A stretch of DNA of 64,000 nt from contig NZ_PPCN01000001.1 of the NCBI RefSeq assembly GCF_002906165.1, positions 372,001 to 436,000 of the forward strand, read 5' to 3'. The stretch's first letter is position 1; every line of letters begins with the position of its first letter. The notes beneath the pieces are model-generated. The model was not told the origin of the DNA. It was given only the letters and a program-made list of their open reading frames with translations, and ran no database searches. This DNA comes from Roseibium marinum. GTDB taxonomy: Bacteria > Pseudomonadota > Alphaproteobacteria > Rhizobiales > Stappiaceae. The position numbers and the translations under genes are program-made. Positions 17,519-25,734 of the stretch are shown here, in pieces.

Positions 17519-17882
17519 CATCATTTCCTCTTACACCCGATTGTTTCAATTCTTCCAGAAGGCCGTCCAACTGATCGAAGCTGCCAGCCCAAAATCTTCT
17601 AAACTCCTCAAGCCACTGCACTGCGTCGGCCATGGGTTCCGCTTTGAGGCGGGCGGGACGCCGTGTCCGGTCGATTGCGCGTTCAACAAGGCCGGCGCGC
17701 TCCAGCACCTTCAAATGCTTTGAAATCGCTGGTTGGCTCATATCGAAAGGTGCGGAAAGCTCAGCGACCGATGCTTCGCCGCTAGCCAGCCGGGAAAGAA
17801 TCCTTCGCCGCGTCGGGTCGGCAAGCGCGCCAAATACAGCGTCTAGGGCACCGGATCCTGAATTATAACCAATTCGTTCCAT
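17511..17882 (-). CDS. ArsR-family transcriptional regulator
   Basis: This winged-helix repressor of about 123 residues has LDAVFGALADPTRRRILSRL, AELSAPFDMSQPAISKHLKVL (recognition helix) and a wing with ERAIDRTRRPARLKAE. No metal-binding cysteines are seen, so it likely belongs to the ligand-free ArsR group that partners SRPBCC genes. The start chosen is the ATG before ERIGYN; a start 12 codons upstream (17918) is possible. It leads the ArsR-SRPBCC-VOC cassette. A palindrome at 17879-17892 overlaps the chosen start and may be its operator. Confidence 0.9.
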   Translation of the reverse strand: MERIGYNSGSGALDAVFGALADPTRRRILSRLASGEASVAELSAPFDMSQPAISKHLKVLERAGLVERAIDRTRRPARLKAEPMADAVQWLEEFRRFWAGSFDQLDGLLEELKQSGVRGNDDG

Positions 17883-17892
17883 AACTATATGG
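17879..17892. promoter_or_regulatory. Palindrome at arsR start, candidate operator
   Basis: CCATA-n4-TATGG forms a 14-bp inverted repeat that overlaps the chosen arsR ATG. Its position suits autorepression by the ArsR protein; there is no experimental support. Confidence 0.35.
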
Positions 17893-18056
17893 TTATTGTT
17901 TGGGCCTAGTTCTGTCAAGCTCTTAGTGCGATCAAATCACCCAAGAAATTGTCCTCAATGAACCTGATCCAAACCGGTGTCCCGTGGAGGCTCGCTCATT
18001 CTGAAGGACGTCCGAGCCGGTCCAATTCTTTAGAGGAAGAGGCGGGCCGGGTTTTT

Positions 18057-18084
18057 CGTGACGGGTTTGGAGGTCGAGAGAGAG
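18057..18084 (+). repeat. Second copy of the 28-bp leader repeat (first copy 15232-15259)
   Basis: A 28-base stretch beginning CGTGACGGGTTTGGAGG is identical at 15232-15259 and 18057-18084. Each copy lies about 30-35 bases before a start codon (DUF932 and parB-like genes), and similarity continues more weakly to the start codon. It contains an extra ribosome-site-like GGAGG. Confidence 0.85.
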
Positions 18085-18114
18085 GCTTTCGGCCAGCCCG
18101 TCGCGGAGAACTGA
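18058..18114 (+). CDS. Candidate leader peptide before the parB-like gene
   Basis: This is an 18-codon GTG-started frame (MTGLEVERE...) ending with TGA one base before the parB-like ATG. It has the same length and the same first nine residues as the frame at 15233-15289. See that entry; translation is unproven. Confidence 0.35.
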   Translation: MTGLEVEREAFGQPVAEN

Positions 18115-18115
18115 T

Positions 18116-20173
18116 ATGACCAAGTCTCAGAAAATCACCCTCAGCGCCTCGCGCGACATTCCCTTCAACAAGCTGATGCTGAGCCAGTCCAATGTCCGGC
18201 GCGTTAAGGCCGGCGTCTCGATCGAGGAGCTCGCCGAGGACATCGCCCGGCGCACGCTTCTGTCCTCGATCACCGTCCGGCCGGTGCTGGACGAGGACGG
18301 CGCTGAAACCGGCATGTTCGAGATCCCGGCCGGCGGACGCCGCTACCGGGCGCTCGAACTTCTAGTCAAGCAGAAGCGGCTGAACCGCACAGCGCCCGTG
18401 CCCTGCATCGTGCGCACGGACGGCCTCGCCGAAGAAGACAGTCTCGCCGAGAATGTTCAGCGTGCGCCGCTTCATCCGCTCGACCAATTCCGCGCCTTCC
18501 AGGCGATGCGCGAGAAAGGCAAGAGCGAGGAAGAAATCGCGGCGGCCTTCTTCGTCTCGGCGAATGTCGTCAAGCAGCGGCTCAAGCTCGCCGCCATCGC
18601 GCCGTCGCTTCTCGACGCCTATGCCGAGGAGGAACTGACCCTCGACCAACTCATGGCCTTCACGGTCAATCCCGACCATGAGAGCCAAGAGCAGGTCTGG
18701 GAGTCGATCAAACGGACTTATGCGAAACAGCCCTATGAGATCCGCCGTATGCTGACTGTAGGCGCTGTCCGCGCCTCCGACCGGCGGGCGCAGTTCGTCG
18801 GGCTCAACGCCTATGAGGCGGCCGGCGGCGCCATCCTTCGCGATCTCTTCCAGTCCGACGATGGCGGATGGCTGCAGGACGCAGGCCTGCTTGCGAAACT
18901 CGTCGACGAAAAGCTCGAAACCGATGCGGAAGCAATCCGCGCCGAGGGCTGGAAATGGATCGAGATCGGCACGGACTTTCCCTACGGCCATACCTACGGT
19001 CTGCGCCGGATCATCGGCGAGACCGAACCGATGAGCGAGGACGAGATCGCGAGCTTCCACGCGCTGAAGGCTGAATACGATCAGCTTGAGGACGAGTACG
19101 CCGACGCCGAGGACTTCCCGGAAGAGATCGACAGCCGGCTTGGCGAGATCGAAACGGCGATGGAAGCCTTGCAGGAGCGGCCCATCCGCTTCGAGCCGGA
19201 TGAAATCGCCATGGCCGGCGTCTTCGTCAGCATCGGCCATGACGGCCGTCTGCGTGTCGAACGCGGCTATGTCCGTCCGGAGGACGAACCTTCCGTCGAA
19301 TCCGACGGGCAGGATGCGGTCGACGGGATCGACGCGTCTGCCGAGGAGAACGTCGACGACGTTCCGACCCCCGACGCCAGCGAAGAGACGGAAGAGGAAG
19401 ACGATGGCCTGAAGCCGCTCTCCGACCGTCTCATCATAGAGTTGACGGCGCATCGCACGCTCGCCCTTCGCGACGCGCTCGCCAACGATCCGCAGACGGC
19501 GTTCCTCGCCGCCCTGCACGCGATGACGCTGCGGCTCTTCTATCACTATCCGCTGGATAGCTGCGTCGAGATCACCCCGCACAGCGCCGGTTTCGGCGCC
19601 CAGGCGCCGGGTCTCGGCGACACGGCTTATGCGCTCAGTGTCGACGCCCGCACCGAAAACTGGCTCGCGGCACTTCCCAAGGCGCCTGAAGATCTGTGGG
19701 ACGCACTGGTCGGGTTCGACAACGATAGCCGCGAGGCGCTGTTCGCGCATTGCGTCGCCATGACCGTCAACGCCGTCCAGGAACCATACAACCGCTGTCC
19801 GCGGGCGCTCGCCCATGCCGATGTGCTGGCGACGACGCTCGGGCTCGACATGGCGGCGGCGGGCTGGGCGCCGACGGGCGAGAGCTATCTCGCTCGCGTC
19901 ACCAAGGCCCGCATTCTGGAGGCCGTGCGCGAAGCGAAGGGCGAGAATGCATCCGACCGCATCGCCGGCCTCAAGAAACCGGACATGGTCGCGGCGGCCG
20001 AAGAGCTTCTCGAAGGAACCGGTTGGTTGCCCGAAGTCCTGCGCATGCCGGCTCTCCCTGAAAGCGAAGCGCAATCGGCGGATAACGGCGGCGAACCGGC
20101 CATGGGCGATTCCGCCGTCATCACCGATGATGAACCTGTCACCGGCAACGCCTTCGCCACTGCGGCCGAGTGA
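18116..20173 (+). CDS. ParB/RepB/Spo0J-family nuclease-like protein
   Basis: This 685-residue protein has an N-terminal ParB domain (ISPARB-like start IPFNKLMLSQSNVRR, box GGRRYRAL near residue 62-69, box AENVQR near 113-118) followed by a ParB-type HTH (FFVSANVVKQRLKLA). It then has a long acidic middle (about 390-440, Glu/Asp-rich) and an uncharacterised C-terminal region. It is far longer than chromosomal ParB (about 300 residues) and no parA lies nearby. Large ParB-like proteins of this type are common on ICEs and plasmids of Alphaproteobacteria, where they may stabilise the element or act in single-strand DNA processing. Confidence 0.88.
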   Translation: MTKSQKITLSASRDIPFNKLMLSQSNVRRVKAGVSIEELAEDIARRTLLSSITVRPVLDEDGAETGMFEIPAGGRRYRALELLVKQKRLNRTAPVPCIVRTDGLAEEDSLAENVQRAPLHPLDQFRAFQAMREKGKSEEEIAAAFFVSANVVKQRLKLAAIAPSLLDAYAEEELTLDQLMAFTVNPDHESQEQVWESIKRTYAKQPYEIRRMLTVGAVRASDRRAQFVGLNAYEAAGGAILRDLFQSDDGGWLQDAGLLAKLVDEKLETDAEAIRAEGWKWIEIGTDFPYGHTYGLRRIIGETEPMSEDEIASFHALKAEYDQLEDEYADAEDFPEEIDSRLGEIETAMEALQERPIRFEPDEIAMAGVFVSIGHDGRLRVERGYVRPEDEPSVESDGQDAVDGIDASAEENVDDVPTPDASEETEEEDDGLKPLSDRLIIELTAHRTLALRDALANDPQTAFLAALHAMTLRLFYHYPLDSCVEITPHSAGFGAQAPGLGDTAYALSVDARTENWLAALPKAPEDLWDALVGFDNDSREALFAHCVAMTVNAVQEPYNRCPRALAHADVLATTLGLDMAAAGWAPTGESYLARVTKARILEAVREAKGENASDRIAGLKKPDMVAAAEELLEGTGWLPEVLRMPALPESEAQSADNGGEPAMGDSAVITDDEPVTGNAFATAAE

Positions 20174-20214
20174 CCGGGAGCCAAGCCCCCCCAACGGCTC
20201 CCGCTGCCGCCCCT

Positions 20215-20249
20215 GGAGCCCGCCCACTGTGGCGGGCTCCTTCTTTTTT
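20215..20249 (+). terminator. Rho-independent terminator after the parB-like gene
   Basis: A perfect 10-bp stem (GGAGCCCGCC with GGCGGGCTCC) and 6-base loop are followed by TTCTTTTTT. It lies between the parB-like gene and the Toprim gene, whose own start follows about 20 bases later behind a GGAGG site. Confidence 0.85.
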
Positions 20250-20270
20250 GCACGAACTATGGAGGCTTAG

Positions 20271-21311
20271 ATGAGCAGCGTTGCATCCGACATCGCGCAG
20301 CGGCTCGGCCGCGAGGCGGAAGCCGTTTGTCGCCATTACCTCTCCAACGGCCGCAAGCAGGGCCGCTACTGGATCGTCGGTGACATCGAGAACACGCCCG
20401 GACGCAGTCTTTATGTTCGCCTGACAGGACCAGCCCATGGTCCGGGCGCCGCCGGGAAATGGACCGACGCCGCCACGGGCGAACATGGCGACCTGCTAGA
20501 TCTTATCGCCGGCGCCCGGCAACTTCGCACCTTCGGCGAGACGCTTGATGAGGCGAGGATCTTCCTGAGCCTCCCACGACCTGCACCGCCAACTCGCGAA
20601 CGAGCGGTCGCCCCTACAGGATCGCCGGAGGCTGCACGGCGCTTCTTCGCCATGGGAAGTCCGGTTGGTGAAACGCTCGCCGAGCGCTATCTTCATCGGC
20701 GCGGTCTTTCCGGGCTTGGCGACGCGCCAGCACTTCGGTTTCATCCGCACTGCTACTATTGGCGCGAAGGTCAGCCAAAAGACACTCCACCGGAGACCTG
20801 GCCTGCATTGCTCGCCAAGGTCACGGATGTGAACGGCAATCTCACCGGCGTTCACCGCACATGGCTCGATCCGGCGACGGCTCGCAAGGCGCCCCTCGAT
20901 CCATCACGCAAGGCCATGGGGAACCTGCTCGGCCATGGCGTGCGGATCGGAACTGCGAGCGACATCCTCGCTGCTGGCGAAGGGCTGGAAAGCACGCTCT
21001 CCGTGCGCATGGCGTTGCCCAACATGCCCGTCATATCCGCGTTGTCGGCCAATCATCTCGCCGCGCTGATCCTGCCGACCGGGCTTCAGCGTCTCTACAT
21101 CGCCGCCGACGCCGACGAAGCAGGCGACATGGCCACCGCCAATCTGACCGAACGCGCAGGAGCCGTCGGTATCGAGACGATCCGGCTTATTTCTCTTGGC
21201 GGCGACTTCAACGAAGACCTCCGCAATCTCGGACGGGACGACCTAAGGACGCATCTGGGTCAGCAACTGGCCGAGCCCGATCTATCGCGGTTGCTTCCCG
21301 ACGAACACTGA
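20271..21311 (+). CDS. Toprim-domain primase-like protein (DUF7146 type)
   Basis: This 346-residue protein has an N-terminal domain of plasmid primase-like proteins (RYWIVGDIENTPGRSLYVRL, GKWTDAATGEHGDLLDLI) and a C-terminal Toprim domain. Toprim features are the glutamate in AAGEGLESTLSVR and the DxD in LYIAADADEAGD. Such proteins are ICE and plasmid accessory primase-like factors that may prime the transferred strand in the recipient. No zinc-finger cysteines are visible. A GGAGG ribosome site lies 7 bases before the ATG. Confidence 0.85.
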   Translation: MSSVASDIAQRLGREAEAVCRHYLSNGRKQGRYWIVGDIENTPGRSLYVRLTGPAHGPGAAGKWTDAATGEHGDLLDLIAGARQLRTFGETLDEARIFLSLPRPAPPTRERAVAPTGSPEAARRFFAMGSPVGETLAERYLHRRGLSGLGDAPALRFHPHCYYWREGQPKDTPPETWPALLAKVTDVNGNLTGVHRTWLDPATARKAPLDPSRKAMGNLLGHGVRIGTASDILAAGEGLESTLSVRMALPNMPVISALSANHLAALILPTGLQRLYIAADADEAGDMATANLTERAGAVGIETIRLISLGGDFNEDLRNLGRDDLRTHLGQQLAEPDLSRLLPDEH

Positions 21312-21631
21312 GCGGCTGAGCAGGCCCGTCACTAGTCTGGTCGCCATCGTCAGATCACCTCCTAATTCGAGAGCCTCGCCTTCGGCCTTCCGAGAGGAGC
21401 GAGACGGAGCGGAGACTGGCCGAGCCGGCAACGGCTGCGGCGACACTCTTTTCCACCGCCGGGCGTAAAGGCCCGGCTTTGCATCGCGAAACAAAAGAGC
21501 GCCGCCTCCACCGTCCTCCGCCTCTGGCTCCGGCCGCCGTTAACGGCGGTGCAGTCCCGGCCAGCCCCCGCTTTCCCGTCGCTCGGGAAGGCCGCGAGAG
21601 GCGCGGCCCACGCCGAACAGGAGACGATCCC
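21312..21631. other. Non-coding leader before the DUF2493 gene
   Basis: I see no gene in these 320 bases. It holds several GC-rich inverted repeats, including CCGCCGGGCGTAAAGGCCCGG-like sequence near 21455-21476 and CCGCCGTTAACGGCGG near 21535-21550. A 52-codon extension of the downstream frame runs through it but lacks coding character. Confidence 0.45.
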
Positions 21632-22570
21632 ATGACCGCCGAGACCACCGAACCAATGGCCAGCTCCGCAACTGCGGCCGTACTCGAGGAATTGCAGCTC
21701 TATGGCTATCGGCCTTTCGCCGACGAGCCCGACCCGAGACCCTTGCCCAAAGCCGACGCCCTCCAGGGTGCGATAGCCGACATCTTCGAAGCGCTCGCCG
21801 CCACGCTGGAAGACACGCGTCTCGAACCGGATCTCGAAGACCTGCTCTGGTCATTGACGAACCTGTTCCATCGCACAGCCGCCCGTGTCGACCGCGACCT
21901 CGACGACAACGAGCAGGCCCAGAAACGCTCGCAGCGCGAACAGGACGGCTCGGAAGTACGCTCGGTCGAACTTGAAGCCCTGACGGCGCAGGGCGTCACG
22001 CTGATCGAGCGGCGCAACGCTTACGAGCTCATGCGCGATATCGCCGCCGATCACTTCGAGACCCATATCGGTCAGACCTGGCGACCGCACTCGGGATCAC
22101 GGATCAGTCACCGCACGCTGACAGCGGCCATGATCGACAGCCGCGACTATCTCTCGGCAAAGCGACGCGCGGAGATCGAACCCCTGCTGCCAACCGGACC
22201 ACGGGTCGCGTTCTCCGGCGGGCTCGACGTCACCGACCATCGGGCGATCTGGGATGCGCTGGACCGTGTGAAGGCCAAGCATGCCGACATGGTGCTCCTG
22301 CATGGTGGCTCGCCCAAAGGCGCCGAGAAGATCGCCGCGTGCTGGGCCGATAACCGCAAATGCCAGCAAATCATCTTCAAGCCGGACTGGAAGCGCCACG
22401 GCAAGGCCGCGCCGTTCAAGCGCAACGACGCCCTTCTTGAGGCGATGCCCATCGGACTCATTCTCTTTCCGGGCTCCGGGATCACCGACAATCTGGCCGA
22501 CAAGGCCAAGAAGCTCGGCGTCCCGCTCTTTGATTTCAGGCCGAAGAAAAACACTGCGCAGGCAGCGTGA
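21632..22570 (+). CDS. DUF2493 (SLOG superfamily) protein
   Basis: This 312-residue protein starts at the ATG after CAGGAGACGATCCC. Its C-terminal third is a DUF2493/SLOG Rossmann-like domain: RVAFSGGLDVTDH, VLLHGGSPKGAEKIAACWA, FKPDWKRHGKAAPFKRND and GLILFPGSGITDNLADKAK. The pattern GGxxKGAE with PDW suggests nucleotide or nucleotide-derived ligand binding, as in other SLOG proteins. The N-terminal 190 residues are helical and typical of the ICE version. A 28-bp perfect palindrome follows the gene. Confidence 0.85.
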   Translation: MTAETTEPMASSATAAVLEELQLYGYRPFADEPDPRPLPKADALQGAIADIFEALAATLEDTRLEPDLEDLLWSLTNLFHRTAARVDRDLDDNEQAQKRSQREQDGSEVRSVELEALTAQGVTLIERRNAYELMRDIAADHFETHIGQTWRPHSGSRISHRTLTAAMIDSRDYLSAKRRAEIEPLLPTGPRVAFSGGLDVTDHRAIWDALDRVKAKHADMVLLHGGSPKGAEKIAACWADNRKCQQIIFKPDWKRHGKAAPFKRNDALLEAMPIGLILFPGSGITDNLADKAKKLGVPLFDFRPKKNTAQAA

Positions 22571-22592
22571 TGTATAGAACGCATCACCTGAT

Positions 22593-22620
22593 GCGCGCGC
22601 CGGAAGGTTCCGGCGCGCGC
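22593..22620. repeat. 28-bp perfect palindrome downstream of the DUF2493 gene
   Basis: Arms of 13 bases (22593-22605 and 22608-22620; GCGCGCGCCGGAA and its complement) flank GG. It would form a very stable hairpin in RNA but has no T run, so it may be a factor-dependent terminator or RNA-stabilising element. Confidence 0.6.
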
Positions 22621-22691
22621 TCCATTGCGCTATACTTCGAGGAGCGCCGTGGCGGTTGGTGGAGGCGCTCCATCCATGAAGGAGACCGCCC

Positions 22692-23156
22692 ATGTTTCTG
22701 TCCGCTTTGCTGAGCTTTGTCGGCCTCGGCTTCCTCTGCTGGTTGTTATTCAACCTGGCCGTCTATGCGCTTCCGTTCTTTGTCGCCGTCACGGTCGGCC
22801 ACTATGCGTTTGAAAACGGCGCGGCGCCGATCGGCGCCATCGCCGTCGCCCTGTTCGCCGGCGCTGTCGCTCTTATTCTCGGGCAAGTCGCGTTCGCCAC
22901 GATCCGGTCACCGACCATCCGCCTGGCGATCGGCGCGCTCTATGCCTTGCCGGCGGGGCTGGCCGGCTTTCACGCGGTCAAAGGGCTCTCTGAGACCGGC
23001 GGCACAGGCGCGGCGTGGACCCTCATCTTCGCGAGCATCGGTGCGATCATCGTCGGCGCGACGGCCTGGGTGCGCATCGCATCCTTTGCAGGATCGGAGA
23101 CGCAGTCCGGCGGCGTCGACTCGCATCATGCTGGATACGCGGCCCGAGAAGGCTGA
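22692..23156 (+). CDS. Small integral membrane protein of unknown function
   Basis: This 154-residue protein has about four to five hydrophobic segments (for example LLSFVGLGFLCWLLFNLAVY, GAIAVALFAGAVALILG, WTLIFASIGAIIVGATAWV). A GGAG site lies 10 bases before the ATG. It carries no known motif. It lies in the ICE core between the DUF2493 and DUF736 genes; similar small membrane proteins are found at this place in related elements. Confidence 0.7.
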   Translation: MFLSALLSFVGLGFLCWLLFNLAVYALPFFVAVTVGHYAFENGAAPIGAIAVALFAGAVALILGQVAFATIRSPTIRLAIGALYALPAGLAGFHAVKGLSETGGTGAAWTLIFASIGAIIVGATAWVRIASFAGSETQSGGVDSHHAGYAAREG

Positions 23157-23694
23157 GTCGCTCAGGCCAATCTAACGTGTCGCTCTGCGATCAAGGCGCA
23201 TCCGAGCGCATACCGGAGTCGCGCGTGACGCATTTCGTACCGACTCTCGCGCTTTGACAGGGAAGGCCCAATTAGGCTCCCAGCGAGAGCAACAATGACG
23301 GAGCGTTGTCGTTCCATCCTCTCCGATCTGATATCATCTTTCCGTCCGAAACAGTGTCGATGACACATCGCCTGACGCAAGTTGCCGGTAAGTCTCGGTC
23401 ATCGCTGGCCACTGAAAAACTTCTCCTGAGCCTCATCACCCACGCCCAACACGGCCTCTCATGGACTGATCTGGCCGGGGACCGGCTGACGCCTCGACCG
23501 CCTTGGCCGCAACGGCGGAGCCGAACTTTCTTCCCCTGGGCTGCGCCCATTCCTCGCGGACCAAGAAACTCCGTCTCCGCCGTCCTTCGCATGCGCTGCG
23601 GGTCCTTCGGACTGCGTCGGCGGTCGTCCCGGCCTCGTCGATCGCCATCGAGGCCGCGAAGGGCGCGGGCTCGGAAGCCAAAAGGAGAACTGAC
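23157..23694. other. Non-coding stretch before the first DUF736 gene
   Basis: There is no convincing gene in about 540 bases. Open frames here lack ribosome sites and motifs. The part next to DUF736 (23500-23690) is GC-rich with inverted repeats such as CATCGAGG-type segments and may be a long structured leader like those in front of other ICE core genes. Confidence 0.45.
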
Positions 23695-24027
23695 ATGGCC
23701 ACCATCGGAACCTTCAAGAAGTCCGCCAACGAGTACGTCGGCGAAATCGTCACCCTCAGCGTTCAGGCGAAGAATGTTCGGATCATCCCGGAAGAGGATC
23801 GCGCGAATGACAACGCACCCAGCCACCGCGTCTTCGTCGGCCGCGCCGAGATCGGCGCCGCCTGGTCCAAGCGCTCGAGCGAGGGCCGCGACTATCTGAG
23901 CCTCAAGCTCGACGATCCGAGCTTCACCGCTCCGATCTATGCCAACCTCTTTGACGACACTGTCATCGAAGGCGAAGACAGCTACAGCCTCATCTGGTCT
24001 CGGTCGCGTCGCCAGAACGGCGACTGA
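23695..24027 (+). CDS. DUF736 protein (first copy)
   Basis: This 110-residue protein starts MATIGTFKKSANEYVGEIVTL and has the DUF736 core: SHRVFVGRAEIGAAWSKRS, then DYLSLKLDDPSFTAPIYANL. A GGAGAACTGAC ribosome region precedes the ATG. DUF736 proteins are small conserved proteins of ICEs and plasmids with unknown function. A second DUF736 gene lies at 29026 within the transfer operon. A strong hairpin terminator follows. Confidence 0.88.
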   Translation: MATIGTFKKSANEYVGEIVTLSVQAKNVRIIPEEDRANDNAPSHRVFVGRAEIGAAWSKRSSEGRDYLSLKLDDPSFTAPIYANLFDDTVIEGEDSYSLIWSRSRRQNGD

Positions 24028-24036
24028 CGCCTCCGA

Positions 24037-24067
24037 CAGCCCCGCCCGGCAAGACCGGGCGGGGCTG
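24037..24067 (+). terminator. Hairpin terminator after the first DUF736 gene
   Basis: A perfect 13-bp stem (CAGCCCCGCCCGG and its complement) with a CAAGA loop lies 10 bases after the stop. The following sequence is only moderately T-rich. It also separates the convergent minus-strand gene at 24092. Confidence 0.7.
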
Positions 24068-24091
24068 CCCAGCTTCTTCACGCAAGCCGCG

Positions 24092-25009
24092 TTAAGCAAA
24101 CCGAAACGGATCGTAAATCGTTGCCGGATGATAATGTCCGACAATGCATTCGGCCGGAAGATTCTCTGTCAAACTCAACGCCGAACCAGCGCCGGGACTT
24201 AATGCGTGTGCTTCCAGCTCATCCACCAGCTCGCAAAAGAGGTACTCAAGGATAGAGCCCGCGAACTCTTCGAGTGCGCCTGATCGGATCATGACCATTG
24301 GTATATCGCATACGAACATTGTCGGACTGCCGATCCCTGTCAGCGCCTTCTTCGTTTCCCAGGAACTCGCTACGCGGGTGCCTAGGCAATACAGATACTC
24401 GCTGCCATAGGTTAGATAGTGCCCGGCGCCGCCGGCCCTACTGAATAGCTCTTCCTCTCGGGCACAGTAATACAATCGCCCCTCGCGACCACCGGCAGGA
24501 TCGCGCGCTTTGATTTCATCAATGGCGTTCTGAAGACGCTCTTCTGTCGCATGCTTGAACTGGCCGTTCAGAAAGACTGATCTGGCGCGATCTTCAACTT
24601 CGGCGGCGTTCAAGACCTTCAATCCATTCTGATAGAACTGAGCCAGGTCATTTGTTCTGGTGGCGTGGCCTGCCCGAAAAGCTCGGTACTCCTTCCGCAA
24701 CCGGTCGGCAGTAAGCGTCTTGATGTCGGTGATCTCGCCCGTGACACCGTTGATCAGGTCGTCCAGCCAGGAAAGATCATCTGAGACGACGTACTCGGGC
24801 GGATGACGGACAAATTCAGCCCTCACCTCATCGGTGATTAAATCGCCAAGCATACGCCAGATGCGTTCGCGCCACGTCTCAACGAGGGGGTAGCAGAACA
24901 CGTCGTCTCGAGGCTGCGGGCGCTTAGAAAGGCTGGCGGCTATCTCTCGGTCCTCGTAACCCGGCAGCATACTGCCGGGAACCAGCCCGGACGGAGGATA
25001 TGTGCTCAT
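24092..25009 (-). CDS. Protein of unknown function downstream of qseC
   Basis: This 305-residue protein matches no family I can name. The N-terminal half is charged and helical (VETWRERIWRMLGDLITDEV, KTLTADRLRKEYRAF). The C-terminal half has GRLYYCAREEELFSRAGGAG, HYLTYGSEYLYCLGTRV and TMFVCDIPMVMIRSG, a pattern that could be an enzyme fold with conserved R, H, Y and E residues. It follows the HTH gene by 45 bases on the same strand, so the two are likely cotranscribed. It may be a toxin-like or signal-sensing partner; this is only a guess. Codon use is less GC-rich than the flanking ICE core genes. Confidence 0.6.
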   Translation of the reverse strand: MSTYPPSGLVPGSMLPGYEDREIAASLSKRPQPRDDVFCYPLVETWRERIWRMLGDLITDEVRAEFVRHPPEYVVSDDLSWLDDLINGVTGEITDIKTLTADRLRKEYRAFRAGHATRTNDLAQFYQNGLKVLNAAEVEDRARSVFLNGQFKHATEERLQNAIDEIKARDPAGGREGRLYYCAREEELFSRAGGAGHYLTYGSEYLYCLGTRVASSWETKKALTGIGSPTMFVCDIPMVMIRSGALEEFAGSILEYLFCELVDELEAHALSPGAGSALSLTENLPAECIVGHYHPATIYDPFRFA

Positions 25010-25054
25010 TGTATCGTTCCCCTCATCGACCGTTGGGATAGCAAGAACGATACT

Positions 25055-25276
25055 TCAGTCCTTTTCCCGATCATCATCCAGAAGCGCAGCGGGTTTCACG
25101 TCGAGCGCTTCGGCCACATGCCAGAGCGTGATGATGGTCACGTTCTGCTGGCCGCGCTCCATCGCGCTTATATGTGCGCGATCGACGCCCATCCTGTCGG
25201 CTAAAGCAGCTTGGCTAAGGCCGGCTTTTTCCCGAAAAAACTGTAGGTTCGCACCAAATACTTCCCGAATATCCAT
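25055..25276 (-). CDS. qseC: XRE-family regulator, QseC-like
   Basis: This 73-residue, single-domain Cro/cI-type HTH protein contains LQFFREKAGLSQAALADRMG and DRAHISAMERGQQNVTIITL. It is divergent from a small DUF2285 gene (25449) with a paired operator between them. In ICEMlSymR7A, QseC is a small HTH regulator divergent from qseM and sets the on/off state of transfer. The same layout here supports the same role; the name rests on synteny and size, not on a search. Confidence 0.82.
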   Translation of the reverse strand: MDIREVFGANLQFFREKAGLSQAALADRMGVDRAHISAMERGQQNVTIITLWHVAEALDVKPAALLDDDREKD

Positions 25277-25295
25277 CCGCCAGTAAAATGCGGAT

Positions 25296-25328
25296 CGCGT
25301 ATTTTAATGCGACGTACTATAATACGCG
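25296..25328. promoter_or_regulatory. Paired operators between qseC and qseM
   Basis: CGCGTATTTTAATGCG (25296-25311, plus) and CGCGTATTATAGTACG (25313-25328, read on minus) are the same 16-bp site in opposite orientation with 13 of 16 matches, one base apart. The outer 8 bases form a perfect inverted repeat. The pair starts 20 bases upstream of qseC. Two operators of unequal sequence fit a cI-like switch. Confidence 0.65.
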
Positions 25329-25448
25329 GAACTGGGGCAGACCCGCCAGCCCTGTCGCAGCTGGATCTGGAAATTTCAACCGACCGACGCTTGCGTCAAA
25401 CATGGTTTCCGGTTCATTAATAAGAGCGCCAGACCCGTAAGGACTCCG

Positions 25449-25724
25449 ATGCCCGCCAGCCAGCTCATGATCGCCGACACACCGCCGAACGACGCGGCCG
25501 TGACCGTCTATGACCGTGACCATTTGAAGCTCTACATGCGTCTTCTGGACGCCAATGACGCTGGCGCAACGCTCGAAGAAGTCGCCTCGACTCTCCTGGG
25601 TATCGACGCTACACAGGAACCGGAACGCGCCCGTCAGGTTCACGACAGCCATCTGTCCCGCGCACGATGGATGACTGAACAGGGCTACCGCGACCTTTTA
25701 AGGAGCGGGCTTCCAACCGCTTAG
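25449..25724 (+). CDS. qseM: DUF2285 antiactivator, QseM-like
   Basis: This 91-residue protein is a single DUF2285 domain: YDRDHLKLYMRLLDAND, ATLEEVASTLLGID, RARWMTEQGYRDLLRSGL. It resembles the C-terminal domain of the frameshifted gene that follows. In ICEMlSymR7A the small DUF2285 protein QseM binds and blocks both the quorum regulator TraR and the excision activator FseA. Here it would hold FseA inactive until QseC represses qseM. It is divergent from qseC and precedes fseA by 130 bases. Confidence 0.83.
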   Translation: MPASQLMIADTPPNDAAVTVYDRDHLKLYMRLLDANDAGATLEEVASTLLGIDATQEPERARQVHDSHLSRARWMTEQGYRDLLRSGLPTA

Positions 25725-25734
25725 ACCGCGCGCC

